64,000 nt of DNA from Pseudoalteromonas sp. P1-25. Lineage in GTDB: Bacteria > Pseudomonadota > Gammaproteobacteria > Enterobacterales > Alteromonadaceae. Position numbers and translations under genes: made by a program. Below are positions 8,202 through 16,797 of this stretch, in pieces. Where the stretch lies: assembly GCF_001401805.1 (NCBI RefSeq), contig NZ_LKDW01000008.1, forward strand, positions 62,001-126,000, in the 5' to 3' direction. The notes beneath the pieces were generated by a model that was not told where the DNA came from, ran no database searches, and saw nothing but the letters and a program-made list of their open reading frames with translations. How positions within the stretch are numbered: the first letter of the stretch is position 1; each line of letters starts with the position of its first letter.

Positions 8202-9260
8202 ATGAAATTAAAATCACTTACAATTGCAATTGCGTTAGCTGCAACTAGCGCGTCTACATTCGCTGCTGATAAAGAAGAAGGTTTCTACATTGGTGCATTT
8301 GGTGACTACTATGATGCGTCATGGGAAAACATGCGCGCTCAAGCTGGTCTTGACGTAAACGAGTCAACTGGTTGGGGTGTAGAAGCAGGTTACCGTTTCA
8401 GCGATTACTGGAGCGCACGCCTTGAGTATGCAGATATGGACTTTAACGCGTTCGATAAAGCTGCGGGCAATCGTAATAATATCGACGGCGAGCGTTACGG
8501 TATTGATGCACTTTACCACCTTGACGGCGGTCCTTTCTACGGTCTATTCGGTATTAAAGAAATGGACGTAGTAGATGACAACACATTCTTAAACGCAGGT
8601 GTTGGTTACCAACACTTTATTACTGATGGCTTTTTCGTAAACGCTGAAACTGCGGTATATCAAGGTCTTGATAAAGGTTACACAGATGTAGGCGCTAAAA
8701 TTGGTATTAACTACTTATTTGGCCAAAACTCTATGCCTGCACAGCCGGTAGAACCAGCACCTACCACAGTGGTAGAGGTTCCTGTTGAACCTAAAGACAG
8801 CGATAACGATAACATCTTAGACAAAGATGATAAGTGTCCTAATACGCCAATGACAGACGCTGTTGATGGCGATGGCTGTACTTTATACGAAGACCGTGAA
8901 GTAACAACTAGCTTATTAGTTACTTTCCCACATGATTCTGCACAAGTTGGTCAACGTTACTTTGACGACATCGCATCAGTATCTGAGTTTTTAAAAGAGC
9001 ACGAAGATACAACTGTACTACTTGAAGGCCACGCGTCAGCGGTAGGTAATGCAAACTACAACAAGATGCTTTCTAAAAAGCGTGCTGATGATGTAGCACA
9101 AGAGCTAATTAAAGATGGTATTGCTGAAGATCGCATTACAACTGTTGGTCTAGGTGAAGAACGTCTTAAAAATACAGCTAACACGAAAGAAGCCCACGCT
9201 GAAAACCGTCGTGTAGAAGCACATGTAAAATCTATTGAACGTGTAAAAGTTAAGCGTTAA
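8202..9260 (+). CDS. OmpA-family outer-membrane porin with TSP3 linker
   Basis: Outer-membrane beta-barrel protein anchoring the envelope to peptidoglycan. Residues 1-21 are a signal peptide (SASTFA-A). An eight-strand barrel occupies about 22-170. A Pro/Val-rich linker is followed by a thrombospondin type 3 calcium repeat (DSDNDNILDKDDKCPNTP, about 199-216). The C-terminal OmpA/MotB domain (about 235-345) carries LLEGHASAVGNANYN and LSKKRADDVAQEL. The usual GHTD motif reads GHAS here, a mild change in the peptidoglycan-binding loop. It is monocistronic, with a strong terminator after it. Confidence 0.92.
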   Translation: MKLKSLTIAIALAATSASTFAADKEEGFYIGAFGDYYDASWENMRAQAGLDVNESTGWGVEAGYRFSDYWSARLEYADMDFNAFDKAAGNRNNIDGERYGIDALYHLDGGPFYGLFGIKEMDVVDDNTFLNAGVGYQHFITDGFFVNAETAVYQGLDKGYTDVGAKIGINYLFGQNSMPAQPVEPAPTTVVEVPVEPKDSDNDNILDKDDKCPNTPMTDAVDGDGCTLYEDREVTTSLLVTFPHDSAQVGQRYFDDIASVSEFLKEHEDTTVLLEGHASAVGNANYNKMLSKKRADDVAQELIKDGIAEDRITTVGLGEERLKNTANTKEAHAENRRVEAHVKSIERVKVKR

Positions 9261-9280
9261 TAGTTACTTACTTTATTTTA

Positions 9281-9308
9281 AAAACCCAGCTTAGTGCTGG
9301 GTTTTTTT
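9281..9308 (+). terminator. Rho-independent terminator of the OmpA-like gene
   Basis: AACCCAGC and GCTGGGTT form a GC-rich stem followed by seven T, 20 bases after the stop codon. Confidence 0.95.
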
Positions 9309-9568
9309 ATGCCTTTAAAACAGCATATGCAATATTAATCAGATTAAACAAGAATGATTATTACTTAACAAACATTCACGAAAATAGAATTTGCGCTCAC
9401 CACTATTCATAATATTTATAGTCGGTATAATCAGTTGCTTAGCTGGATGGATTTTCATCTATACATAAAAGCTTTATAATCCCGCGTTAGAATACTATAA
9501 GTATTGGGTTACTTTTTTTGCGCATGAGGCGCTACCGAATACTTTCACGTCACCAAGAGGGCAATATT

Positions 9569-12166
9569 GTGCTACAAGAATATCGTAAACACGTAGAAGA
9601 ACGTGCCGCGTTAGGTATCGTACCAGCGCCATTAGATGCTCAGCAAACGGCTGATCTTATTGAACTAATTAAAAACCCGCCAGCGGGCGAAGAAGAGTTC
9701 ATCTTAGATTTACTCGTCAACCGTGTACCACCAGGTGTTGATGATGCAGCATACATCAAAGCAGGCTTTTTAGCGGCAGTTGCTAAAGGCGAAGCACAAT
9801 CTCCATTAGTATCTAAAGAAAAAGCAGCAGAACTATTAGGTACAATGCTAGGTGGTTACAACATCGCCCCAATGATTGAGCTACTTGATGACGAAACACT
9901 TGCGCCTATCGCTGTAAAAGGTCTATCAAACACATTATTAATGTTTGATGCATTTTATGACGTAGAAGAAAAAGCAAAAGCAGGTAATGAGCATGCTAAA
10001 AAGATTATCCAATCTTGGGCAGATGCAGAATGGTTTACTAACAAGCCAGCCGTTGCTGAAAAAATCTCTGTTACAGTATTTAAAGTAACGGGTGAAACAA
10101 ATACAGATGATTTATCACCTGCACCAGATGCATGGTCACGTCCAGATATTCCGCTTCATGCTTTAGCTATGCTGAAAAATGAGCGCGACGGTATTAACCC
10201 TGAAAAACCAGGTGAAGTTGGTCCAATTTCACAGTTAGAAGAGTTAAAAGCGAAAGGTTTACCGCTTGCATACGTAGGTGACGTTGTAGGTACGGGTTCT
10301 TCTCGTAAATCGGCAACCAACTCTGTGCTTTGGTTTATGGGCGATGACATCCCATACGTACCTAATAAGCGCGTGGGTGGTGTATGTTTAGGTAACAAAA
10401 TTGCGCCTATCTTCTTCAACACAATGGAAGATTCGGGTGCGTTACCAATTGAGTTAAATGTTGATGAGTTCAACATGGGTGATCAAATTGATATTTACCC
10501 ATACGAAGGTGTAGTTAAGCGTCACGGTACTGATGACGTTATCTCTACTTTTGAACTTAAATCAGACGTTATTTTAGATGAAGTACGTGCCGGCGGCCGT
10601 ATTCCTCTAATCATTGGTCGTGGTCTAACAGACAAAGCACGTACCTCTTTAGGTTTAGGTGCGACTGACGTATTTAAAGTACCAGCAGTAACAGAAGTGT
10701 CTGATAAAGGCTTTACACTAGCACAAAAAATGGTTGGTAAAGCATGTAACGTAGCAGGTATTCGCCCTGGCCAATACTGTGAGCCAAAAATGACCACTGT
10801 AGGTTCGCAAGATACTACAGGTCCTATGACACGTGATGAGCTTAAAGACTTAGCATGTTTAGGTTTCTCTGCAGATTTAACAATGCAGTCATTCTGTCAT
10901 ACCTCTGCTTACCCTAAACCAATTGACGTAAACACTCACCATACGCTTCCTGATTTCATCATGAACCGTGGCGGTGTTTCACTTCGCCCTGGCGACGGTG
11001 TAATTCACTCTTGGTTAAACCGTATGTTATTACCAGATACTGTAGGTACCGGTGGTGACTCACATACACGTTTCCCATTAGGTATTTCGTTCCCAGCGGG
11101 TTCAGGCGCAGTAGCGTTCGCAGCAGCAACAGGTGTTATGCCACTTGACATGCCTGAGTCTATTTTGGTTCGCTTTAAAGGTGAAATGCAGCCAGGTATC
11201 ACTTTACGTGACCTAGTACACGCAATCCCTTACTACGGTATTAAGCAAGGCTTATTAACAGTAGAGAAAAAAGGTAAAATCAACGAATTCTCTGGTCGCG
11301 TACTAGAAATTGAAGGTGTTGAGCACTTAACTGTTGAGCAAGCGTTTGAATTATCAGATGCATCAGCAGAGCGTTCAGCTGCAGGTTGTACTGTTAAGCT
11401 TTCTAAAGAGTCTATCAGCGAATACCTTGAGTCTAACATTGTTATGCTTAAGTGGATGATCTCTGAAGGTTACGGCGATGTACGTACAATCGAGCGTCGT
11501 ATTACAGCAATGCAAGAGTGGTTAGCAAACCCAGAACTTATGGAAGCTGATGCTGATGCAGAGTACAAGCACGTTGTAGAAATCGACCTAGCAGAAATTA
11601 AAGAGCCAATCCTTTGTGCTCCAAATGACCCAGATGATGCGCGTTTACTTTCTGATGTTACTGGCGAGAAAATCGACGAAGTATTCATCGGTTCTTGTAT
11701 GACTAACATTGGTCACTTCCGTGCTGCGGGTAAATTACTAGATGGCTTTACTGGTCGTATCCCAACTCAACTTTGGGTAGCTCCACCAACGAAGATGGAT
11801 AAAGACCAACTCACTGACGAAGGTTACTACGGTATCTTTGGTCGTGTTGGTGCGCGTATCGAAACGCCAGGGTGTTCACTGTGTATGGGTAACCAAGCAC
11901 GTGTTGCTGATAAAGCAACGGTTGTTTCTACCTCAACACGTAACTTCCCTAACCGTCTAGGTACAGGCGCAAATGTATTCTTAGCATCAGCCGAACTTGC
12001 TGCTGTTGCGGCAATCTTAGGTAAATTACCTACACCTGCTGAGTACCAAGAATACGCAGAGAAAATCAATGCAACGGCTGCAGATACATATCGTTACTTG
12101 AACTTCCACCGTATGCCTCAGTACACTAAAAAAGCAGACAACGTAATTATTCAGCAAGCTGTATAA
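9569..12166 (+). CDS. acnB: Bifunctional aconitate hydratase 2 / 2-methylisocitrate dehydratase
   Basis: TCA-cycle [4Fe-4S] enzyme interconverting citrate and isocitrate. The GTG start at 9569 is chosen because the protein then begins [13 protein letters not shown] like E. coli AcnB, gives exactly 865 residues (the E. coli length), and has AGAGGGC upstream. The order is the HEAT-like domain 1 (about 1-160), the swivel domain (SSRKSATNS near 250) and the catalytic core. Cluster cysteines lie in [11 protein letters not shown] and in [13 protein letters not shown] near residue 770. It is flanked by terminators on both sides, so it is monocistronic. Confidence 0.97.
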   Translation: MLQEYRKHVEERAALGIVPAPLDAQQTADLIELIKNPPAGEEEFILDLLVNRVPPGVDDAAYIKAGFLAAVAKGEAQSPLVSKEKAAELLGTMLGGYNIAPMIELLDDETLAPIAVKGLSNTLLMFDAFYDVEEKAKAGNEHAKKIIQSWADAEWFTNKPAVAEKISVTVFKVTGETNTDDLSPAPDAWSRPDIPLHALAMLKNERDGINPEKPGEVGPISQLEELKAKGLPLAYVGDVVGTGSSRKSATNSVLWFMGDDIPYVPNKRVGGVCLGNKIAPIFFNTMEDSGALPIELNVDEFNMGDQIDIYPYEGVVKRHGTDDVISTFELKSDVILDEVRAGGRIPLIIGRGLTDKARTSLGLGATDVFKVPAVTEVSDKGFTLAQKMVGKACNVAGIRPGQYCEPKMTTVGSQDTTGPMTRDELKDLACLGFSADLTMQSFCHTSAYPKPIDVNTHHTLPDFIMNRGGVSLRPGDGVIHSWLNRMLLPDTVGTGGDSHTRFPLGISFPAGSGAVAFAAATGVMPLDMPESILVRFKGEMQPGITLRDLVHAIPYYGIKQGLLTVEKKGKINEFSGRVLEIEGVEHLTVEQAFELSDASAERSAAGCTVKLSKESISEYLESNIVMLKWMISEGYGDVRTIERRITAMQEWLANPELMEADADAEYKHVVEIDLAEIKEPILCAPNDPDDARLLSDVTGEKIDEVFIGSCMTNIGHFRAAGKLLDGFTGRIPTQLWVAPPTKMDKDQLTDEGYYGIFGRVGARIETPGCSLCMGNQARVADKATVVSTSTRNFPNRLGTGANVFLASAELAAVAAILGKLPTPAEYQEYAEKINATAADTYRYLNFHRMPQYTKKADNVIIQQAV

Positions 12167-12180
12167 TTTAAATCTGTTTT

Positions 12181-12208
12181 AAAAAAACCCGCTTAGGCGG
12201 GTTTTTTA
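12181..12208 (+). terminator. Rho-independent terminator of acnB
   Basis: AAAACCCGC-TTAG-GCGGGTTTTTT stem and T-run, 15 bases after the acnB stop. Confidence 0.95.
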
Positions 12209-12364
12209 TTGGTTGAAATAAAATTGAATATTTCATGCTGTAATGAGTTTTAATTGAATTAAATATAACCATTACCCACTTTTTATATAAATAATAAAGC
12301 AAACATTCCTTTCTATATGCATTAAAATCTCTTTTAATATTCTCATTATTTTAAGCGAGATTTT

Positions 12365-12997
12365 ATGACTGCATTAAACAACCAGAATTTACTGCAACTA
12401 CGTTTTATTAACCAAGCAAATATTGATTTGGTTAAGCCTTCTTTTGATAACCTACCTGCGAATCCATATGCAGATGGTGAATTTCGTAAGCGTCGTTACT
12501 CGGTAATTAAATTTCAAAATGGTGAGCTAAAACTACAAGCTGCCAAAGCATTTGTTCAAGACGATTCTATCAATACCTTTCAGGGTAATGTTGAGCGTAC
12601 TTATGAAAACTTAGAGCAAAGCTTACTTGAGTCAGAGGGTATGAAAAGCATTGTAAGTGAGTTTTGTGAGCTTACCGGCATTGATGAAGGCCGTGATATT
12701 GAAATACATCAATTTAGAATGCTTGCTATTGATAGCGATACGCCAGCGGCACCTGAAGGCGTGCACCAAGATGGCTTTGACCATGTTTGTGTGTGTGGTG
12801 TTTCTCACGAAAACCTAGAAGGCGGTGAGCTGTTAGTATACGAACACAAGCAAGCCGAACCGTGTTTTAAAATGGAAATTAAAGACGGCATGTTTGCACT
12901 AATAAACGACCGTCAAGTTTGGCACAATGCAACGCCAATGAACAAAGTAGATGCAAGCAAGCCAGGTTACCTGGATTGTTTTGTACTTACCTCTTAA
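12365..12997 (+). CDS. 2OG-Fe(II) dioxygenase, amino-acid hydroxylase type (PF10014-like)
   Basis: Non-haem iron, 2-oxoglutarate-dependent oxygenase of the family that includes bacterial free-amino-acid hydroxylases such as isoleucine 4-hydroxylase. The facial triad is visible as H134-x-D136 (GVHQDGFDHV) and H187 (RQVWHNATPM). Length (210) fits the family. Acts in the cytoplasm; no signal peptide. The next gene, 9 bases on, encodes a class V PLP enzyme, suggesting a two-step amino-acid modification. Substrate unknown. Confidence 0.82.
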   Translation: MTALNNQNLLQLRFINQANIDLVKPSFDNLPANPYADGEFRKRRYSVIKFQNGELKLQAAKAFVQDDSINTFQGNVERTYENLEQSLLESEGMKSIVSEFCELTGIDEGRDIEIHQFRMLAIDSDTPAAPEGVHQDGFDHVCVCGVSHENLEGGELLVYEHKQAEPCFKMEIKDGMFALINDRQVWHNATPMNKVDASKPGYLDCFVLTS

Positions 12998-13006
12998 GGA
13001 GTGCTC

Positions 13007-14242
13007 ATGAACATAGCGCAATTACGTGAGCAGTTTCCTGCATTAATACAAACTGTTGATGGTAAATCGCCAATATTTTTAGATGGTCCAGGTGGCTCTC
13101 AAGTACCTCAGTCTGTTCTAAATGCAATGACTGCTTATTTAGGGCATTACAACTCAAACTTAGGTGGTGCGTTTTTTTCAAGTGATAAAACCGTTGAGTT
13201 AATGGCCAATGCGCGCCAAGCAGCGGCCGACTTACTGAATGCGCCAAGTGCACAAAATATAGTGTTTGGCCCTAACATGACCAGCCTTACCTTTAGCTTT
13301 AGTCGCGCTATTTCACGTGATTGGCAAGCCGGTGATGAGATTATTGTGACTAACGCTGATCACTTCTCAAATGTATCGTCTTGGCAGCAAGCAGCGCAAG
13401 ATAAAGGCGTTAAAGTTCAAACAGCTTTAATTAACGAGACTGATTGCAGCTTAGATATGGCGCAGTTTGCAAGCTTATTAAACAGCAATACTAAACTGGT
13501 TGCGGTAACTTACGCTTCAAATACCACAGGTTCTATTAACGATATAAAACGTATTATAGAGCTTGCTCATGCTGTAGGCGCATTAGTGTACGTTGATGCC
13601 GTGCATTATGCACCGCATGAGCTTGTTGACGTGCAGGCCCTAGGTTGCGACTTCTTGGCCTGTTCAGCGTATAAGTTTTTTGGCCCTCACTTAGGTATGG
13701 TGTACGGTAAAACACAGCATCTTGAAGGTTTTACGCCTTACAAAGTAGAACCAGCTAAAGATGTAGCACCAGGCAGATGGGAAACAGGCACGCAAAGCTT
13801 TGAAGCGTTAGCTGGTTTTATTGCCGCTGTTGATTACATTGCTGCAATTAGCGAACTTGACGACAGCCACACACGCCGTGAAAAGTTAACTGCGGCGTTT
13901 GCTAAAACAAAGCAGCACGAAATGGCGCTGAGTGAGTACTTTTTAACGCGTTTAGTAAATTACCCGCGTATTAAGCTATTTGGCATTGATGACCTTGAGC
14001 GCTTAAACGAACGTACGCCTACATTTGCTTTAACCTTTGAAGGGTTAGAGCCGCGTGAGGTGTCTGAGTTTTTAGGCAAACAGCATATTTGTGTGTGGGA
14101 TGGTAACTTTTATGCACAAGGCTTATGTCAGCAATTAGGCGTGCTTGATAAAGGCGGTGTAGTGCGCATTGGTTGTATGCATTATAACACTACCGAAGAG
14201 CTAGATAAGTTATTTGATTTATTTGATGAGTTATTGGGCTAA
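13007..14242 (+). CDS. Cysteine desulfurase-like class V PLP enzyme
   Basis: Fold type I PLP enzyme of the class V aminotransferase group, closest in pattern to the 'cysteine desulfurase-like' subfamily. The PLP lysine is K223 in CSAYKFFGPHLG, unlike the SxHK motif of IscS/SufS. Other family blocks are FLDGPGGSQVP (about 25-35) and GRWETGTQSFEALAG. The C-terminal half lacks an evident SufS-type catalytic Cys loop, so sulfur mobilisation is doubtful. The ATG at 13007 has TAAGGAG upstream, preferred to a GTG at 13001. It forms an operon with the dioxygenase gene before it and ends at a hairpin terminator. Confidence 0.85.
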   Translation: MNIAQLREQFPALIQTVDGKSPIFLDGPGGSQVPQSVLNAMTAYLGHYNSNLGGAFFSSDKTVELMANARQAAADLLNAPSAQNIVFGPNMTSLTFSFSRAISRDWQAGDEIIVTNADHFSNVSSWQQAAQDKGVKVQTALINETDCSLDMAQFASLLNSNTKLVAVTYASNTTGSINDIKRIIELAHAVGALVYVDAVHYAPHELVDVQALGCDFLACSAYKFFGPHLGMVYGKTQHLEGFTPYKVEPAKDVAPGRWETGTQSFEALAGFIAAVDYIAAISELDDSHTRREKLTAAFAKTKQHEMALSEYFLTRLVNYPRIKLFGIDDLERLNERTPTFALTFEGLEPREVSEFLGKQHICVWDGNFYAQGLCQQLGVLDKGGVVRIGCMHYNTTEELDKLFDLFDELLG

Positions 14243-14264
14243 AGCCTTATCCAGCAAGTATTTT

Positions 14265-14297
14265 AAAAGCCATAAGTAAAAACCTTATGGCTTTTTT
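14265..14297. terminator. Bidirectional terminator between convergent genes
   Basis: AAAAGCCATAAG and CTTATGGCTTTTTT pair around a short loop, with A and T runs on both sides. It lies between the PLP-enzyme gene (+) and the oxygenase gene (-). Confidence 0.9.
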
Positions 14298-14317
14298 ATT
14301 GGTTGATCACTTAGGAG

Positions 14318-15022
14318 CTAGCTCTTAGGTGTACCGTATATGTACTCTGCACGATTAAATAGCACCCATGACGTTAATATATATTTATCGTTCGAAACCG
14401 GCTTATTACCTCGATGGGTGTGCGTAAAGTAGCCAGGGGCAATGACCATAGTGCCTTTTTTAGGCGCAATTTTACGTTTTTGATAATAAAACTCTGTTTC
14501 GCCACCTTCCTCTACATCGTTTAAATAAAACATAAATAATAATACACGGTGCAGCGCTTCATTATGTTGTAGTTGTGGATACACTTCACTATGCCAGTAA
14601 GGGTAGCCGCCTTTATTTATTTCGTACTTTTGCGCCTGAATGTTTCCAAGTCTAAATATTTGCTGTACCAGAACAGAGAGTTGGGGTTTGCCCACTTCGT
14701 CAAAGTTATCCTGTGTTAAATCCACCACATCCCCCGTTTTTGGGTGGTAAACTTTTAAGCCAAATGCGCCAATTAACATAAAAAAGTGGGCTTCTACATA
14801 GTTAAAAACATGCTGTGCAGTGGTTTGCTGAATATGCTTTAATTGTTGTGCGTATTCTGGGTAAGCGTTTAGTTGTAGGTCGTGGCTGTCTTTCTTTTTT
14901 AAGTCCACACCACCAGAAGTTACACCTTGTTTTACATGCGGGCTGTTAGAAAATGTGGTAATAAAATTATCGCAAAAATCATCGCTTAACGCGTTATCAA
15001 TAACGTGGATAAAGTCCGTCAT
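14318..15022 (-). CDS. 2OG-Fe(II) oxygenase, prolyl-4-hydroxylase-like, with an HxE variant triad
   Basis: Double-stranded beta-helix oxygenase of the P4H-like family, 234 residues. The C-terminal half holds WHSEVYP (H144, E146), FYLNDVEEGGETEF (about 166-179), IAPKKGTMVIAP (about 185-196), THTHRG (H203) and a 2OG-binding lysine in NDKYILTSW (K213). The second metal ligand is glutamate where most family members have aspartate. The N-terminal half is not recognised. It diverges from a thioesterase gene only 36 bases away. Hydroxylation target unknown. Confidence 0.8.
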   Translation of the reverse strand: MTDFIHVIDNALSDDFCDNFITTFSNSPHVKQGVTSGGVDLKKKDSHDLQLNAYPEYAQQLKHIQQTTAQHVFNYVEAHFFMLIGAFGLKVYHPKTGDVVDLTQDNFDEVGKPQLSVLVQQIFRLGNIQAQKYEINKGGYPYWHSEVYPQLQHNEALHRVLLFMFYLNDVEEGGETEFYYQKRKIAPKKGTMVIAPGYFTHTHRGNKPVSNDKYILTSWVLFNRAEYIYGTPKS

Positions 15023-15058
15023 GATTTACCTTTTTATTTAGTTATTATTTGGATTTTT

Positions 15059-15448
15059 ATGTTTATTGAAAAAGTGATGCCGCGCTTTAGCGAAACAGAT
15101 GCACTCGGACATATTAACAATACCGTACTACCAGTATGGTTTGAAGCCGCACGTGTCCCTATTTTTAAATTTTTTACTCCCGATCTAAACCCACACGACT
15201 GGAAACTGATCATCGCTAAAATAGAAGCATCGTTTGTAGGGGAGTTATTTTATGGTCACGAAGTCACTGTCAAAACCTCTGTAGAGAATATAGGAAATAG
15301 CTCCTTTACCATTAAGCAAGAGGCGTGGCAGCAAGGTAAATGCTGTGTTGTGGGTAAAACGGTATTAGTGCGTTATAACTTTAAAAACAAAGCTAAGCAA
15401 AATTTAAGTGAGGCAGAAGTCGCAGCACTTGACGAGCACCTAATTTAA
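15059..15448 (+). CDS. Hot-dog-fold acyl-CoA thioesterase (YbgC/4-HBT family)
   Basis: Small cytoplasmic thioesterase of the 4-hydroxybenzoyl-CoA thioesterase type, about 129 residues from the ATG at 15059. The signature is MPRFSETDALGHINNTVLPVWFEAAR (quoted in part as SETDALGHINN), with the catalytic Asp in TDALGH. The ATG at 15059 is chosen because the 4-HBT domain begins within a few residues and TTGGA lies upstream. An upstream start at 15005 would overlap the divergent gene. Confidence 0.85.
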   Translation: MFIEKVMPRFSETDALGHINNTVLPVWFEAARVPIFKFFTPDLNPHDWKLIIAKIEASFVGELFYGHEVTVKTSVENIGNSSFTIKQEAWQQGKCCVVGKTVLVRYNFKNKAKQNLSEAEVAALDEHLI

Positions 15449-15499
15449 CTAGGTGTATGTACTCCACGCAACGAGGAGCGGTTATGTAAACCACAAGCG

Positions 15500-15529
15500 A
15501 CAGCTGTAAATTTTTATAGCTGTTTTTTT
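15500..15529 (+). terminator. Probable terminator of the thioesterase gene
   Basis: ACAGCT and AGCTGT pair around a 12-base AT-rich loop, followed by seven T. Confidence 0.7.
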
Positions 15530-15567
15530 AACGTAATTTGATTGAGTTACGCTCCTTACTTATATAC

Positions 15568-15584
15568 TATTTATATTATATATT
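15568..15584. promoter_or_regulatory. Candidate regulator operator upstream of galM
   Basis: TATTTATATTATATATT resembles the near-palindrome found upstream of the TonB receptor and galE with two changes in the right arm. It lies 46 bases before galM. The binding protein is inferred to be the GntR factor encoded at 26195-26896. Confidence 0.5.
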
Positions 15585-15630
15585 GTTGCACCGCTATAAC
15601 AGGTACTGTTGAGCAGGTAGTTTATGGAGA

Positions 15631-16611
15631 ATGAATGTGGCATCTACAACTGGCAATAAACCGTTAGAGGTGATAACGCTTAGCGATGGTAAAAGCTTAA
15701 CTGCAGAAATATTGCCATTTGGCGCTATTATCAAAAGCATAAAGTTTAATAACCAAGAGATGACGCTCGCAGTGAGCGACCCACAGTATTATTTAGAAAA
15801 CCCATTTTATTTAGGTGCAACAGTCGGGCGCTACGCAAATCGTATTGAAAACGCACATTTTGTATTATCAGGCACAGAGTACCAACTTAAAGCAAATAAT
15901 GGCCCAAATAGCTTACATGGCGGCGAAAAAGGCTTTAATAAAGTACTGTGGCAAGTCACTAAACAAAACAGTAATGAAGTGGAGCTTTATTATTGCTCGG
16001 CAGATGGTGAAGAAGGCTTTCCTGGTCAATTACACGTTTGGCAAACCATAACCGCTTGTAACGGTGAGCTTATACTTTCTTATAAAGCCAAAACCGATAA
16101 AGAAACCCTCGTTAACTTTACTAACCACTGCTATTTTAATCTTGAAGGCAGCGAGAGCATTAACGATCACCTGCTGCAAATAAATACCGCAACCTATTTA
16201 CCTATCGATAGTAACAGTATACCGCTTGCCCATCATGAAGATGGTTCGGGCAGTTGTTTTGATTTTACCAACCCTAAGCGCATTGGCGATGCACTGTGTG
16301 CACACCATGCGCAACTTAATGCCGGCAGTGGCTTTGATCATTGCTATATTTTTAGTGATGACAGCCGCTTAAAAACTATGGCTATATTAACCTCGCCACA
16401 CACGGGCGTTAATTTAACCCTTAAAAGTACCCAACCTGGTATGCAGCTTTATACAGCAAATTTTGTAGGCTCCCCGTTTAAAGCCCGCCAGGCCGTATGC
16501 TTAGAGGCACAAAACTGGCCTAACGCCGCAAATAGAAGTGATTTTCCTAAAGCTAATTTATTACCAAATGAAGAATATTCTCAGCAAATAATTTTTTCAT
16601 TTACACAATAA
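15631..16611 (+). CDS. galM: Aldose 1-epimerase (galactose mutarotase)
   Basis: Converts beta-D-galactose to the alpha anomer used by galactokinase. Family blocks are LGATVGRYANRIENA (about 58-72), NNGPNSLHGGEKGFNKVLW (about 90-108, with the HGG histidine) and the catalytic base region near LEAQNWPNAAN. Length 326 is normal, without a signal peptide, so cytoplasmic. The start has TATGGAG about 5 bases upstream. It is the first gene of the galactoside cluster and carries its own operator-like sequence. Confidence 0.93.
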   Translation: MNVASTTGNKPLEVITLSDGKSLTAEILPFGAIIKSIKFNNQEMTLAVSDPQYYLENPFYLGATVGRYANRIENAHFVLSGTEYQLKANNGPNSLHGGEKGFNKVLWQVTKQNSNEVELYYCSADGEEGFPGQLHVWQTITACNGELILSYKAKTDKETLVNFTNHCYFNLEGSESINDHLLQINTATYLPIDSNSIPLAHHEDGSGSCFDFTNPKRIGDALCAHHAQLNAGSGFDHCYIFSDDSRLKTMAILTSPHTGVNLTLKSTQPGMQLYTANFVGSPFKARQAVCLEAQNWPNAANRSDFPKANLLPNEEYSQQIIFSFTQ

Positions 16612-16715
16612 CGTACTAATTCCACTGTTAAATTAAAGAAAACAAAAAGAAAAATACACGTAACAAAAAGATAGCCATAATTAAGGAAAAGGTTGCACTT
16701 TTCCTCAATTTAAAG

Positions 16716-16732
16716 TATTTATATTATAAATA
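16716..16732. promoter_or_regulatory. Operator-like palindrome upstream of the TonB receptor
   Basis: TATTTATATTATAAATA is a perfect 8+1+8 palindrome 65 bases before the receptor start. Near-identical sequences precede galE (37902-37918) and glpD (30391-30409). Confidence 0.7.
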
Positions 16733-16797
16733 GTATTTGAAGCTATACACACCGCACAACAACAAAATGACTACACACAATCAGGAGTTTTTAAAAA

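Noticed and set aside
13007..14242. Housekeeping sufS/iscS
   Set aside because: The PLP-lysine motif is SAYKFFGPH rather than SxHK, no suf/isc genes adjoin and the partner gene is a dioxygenase.
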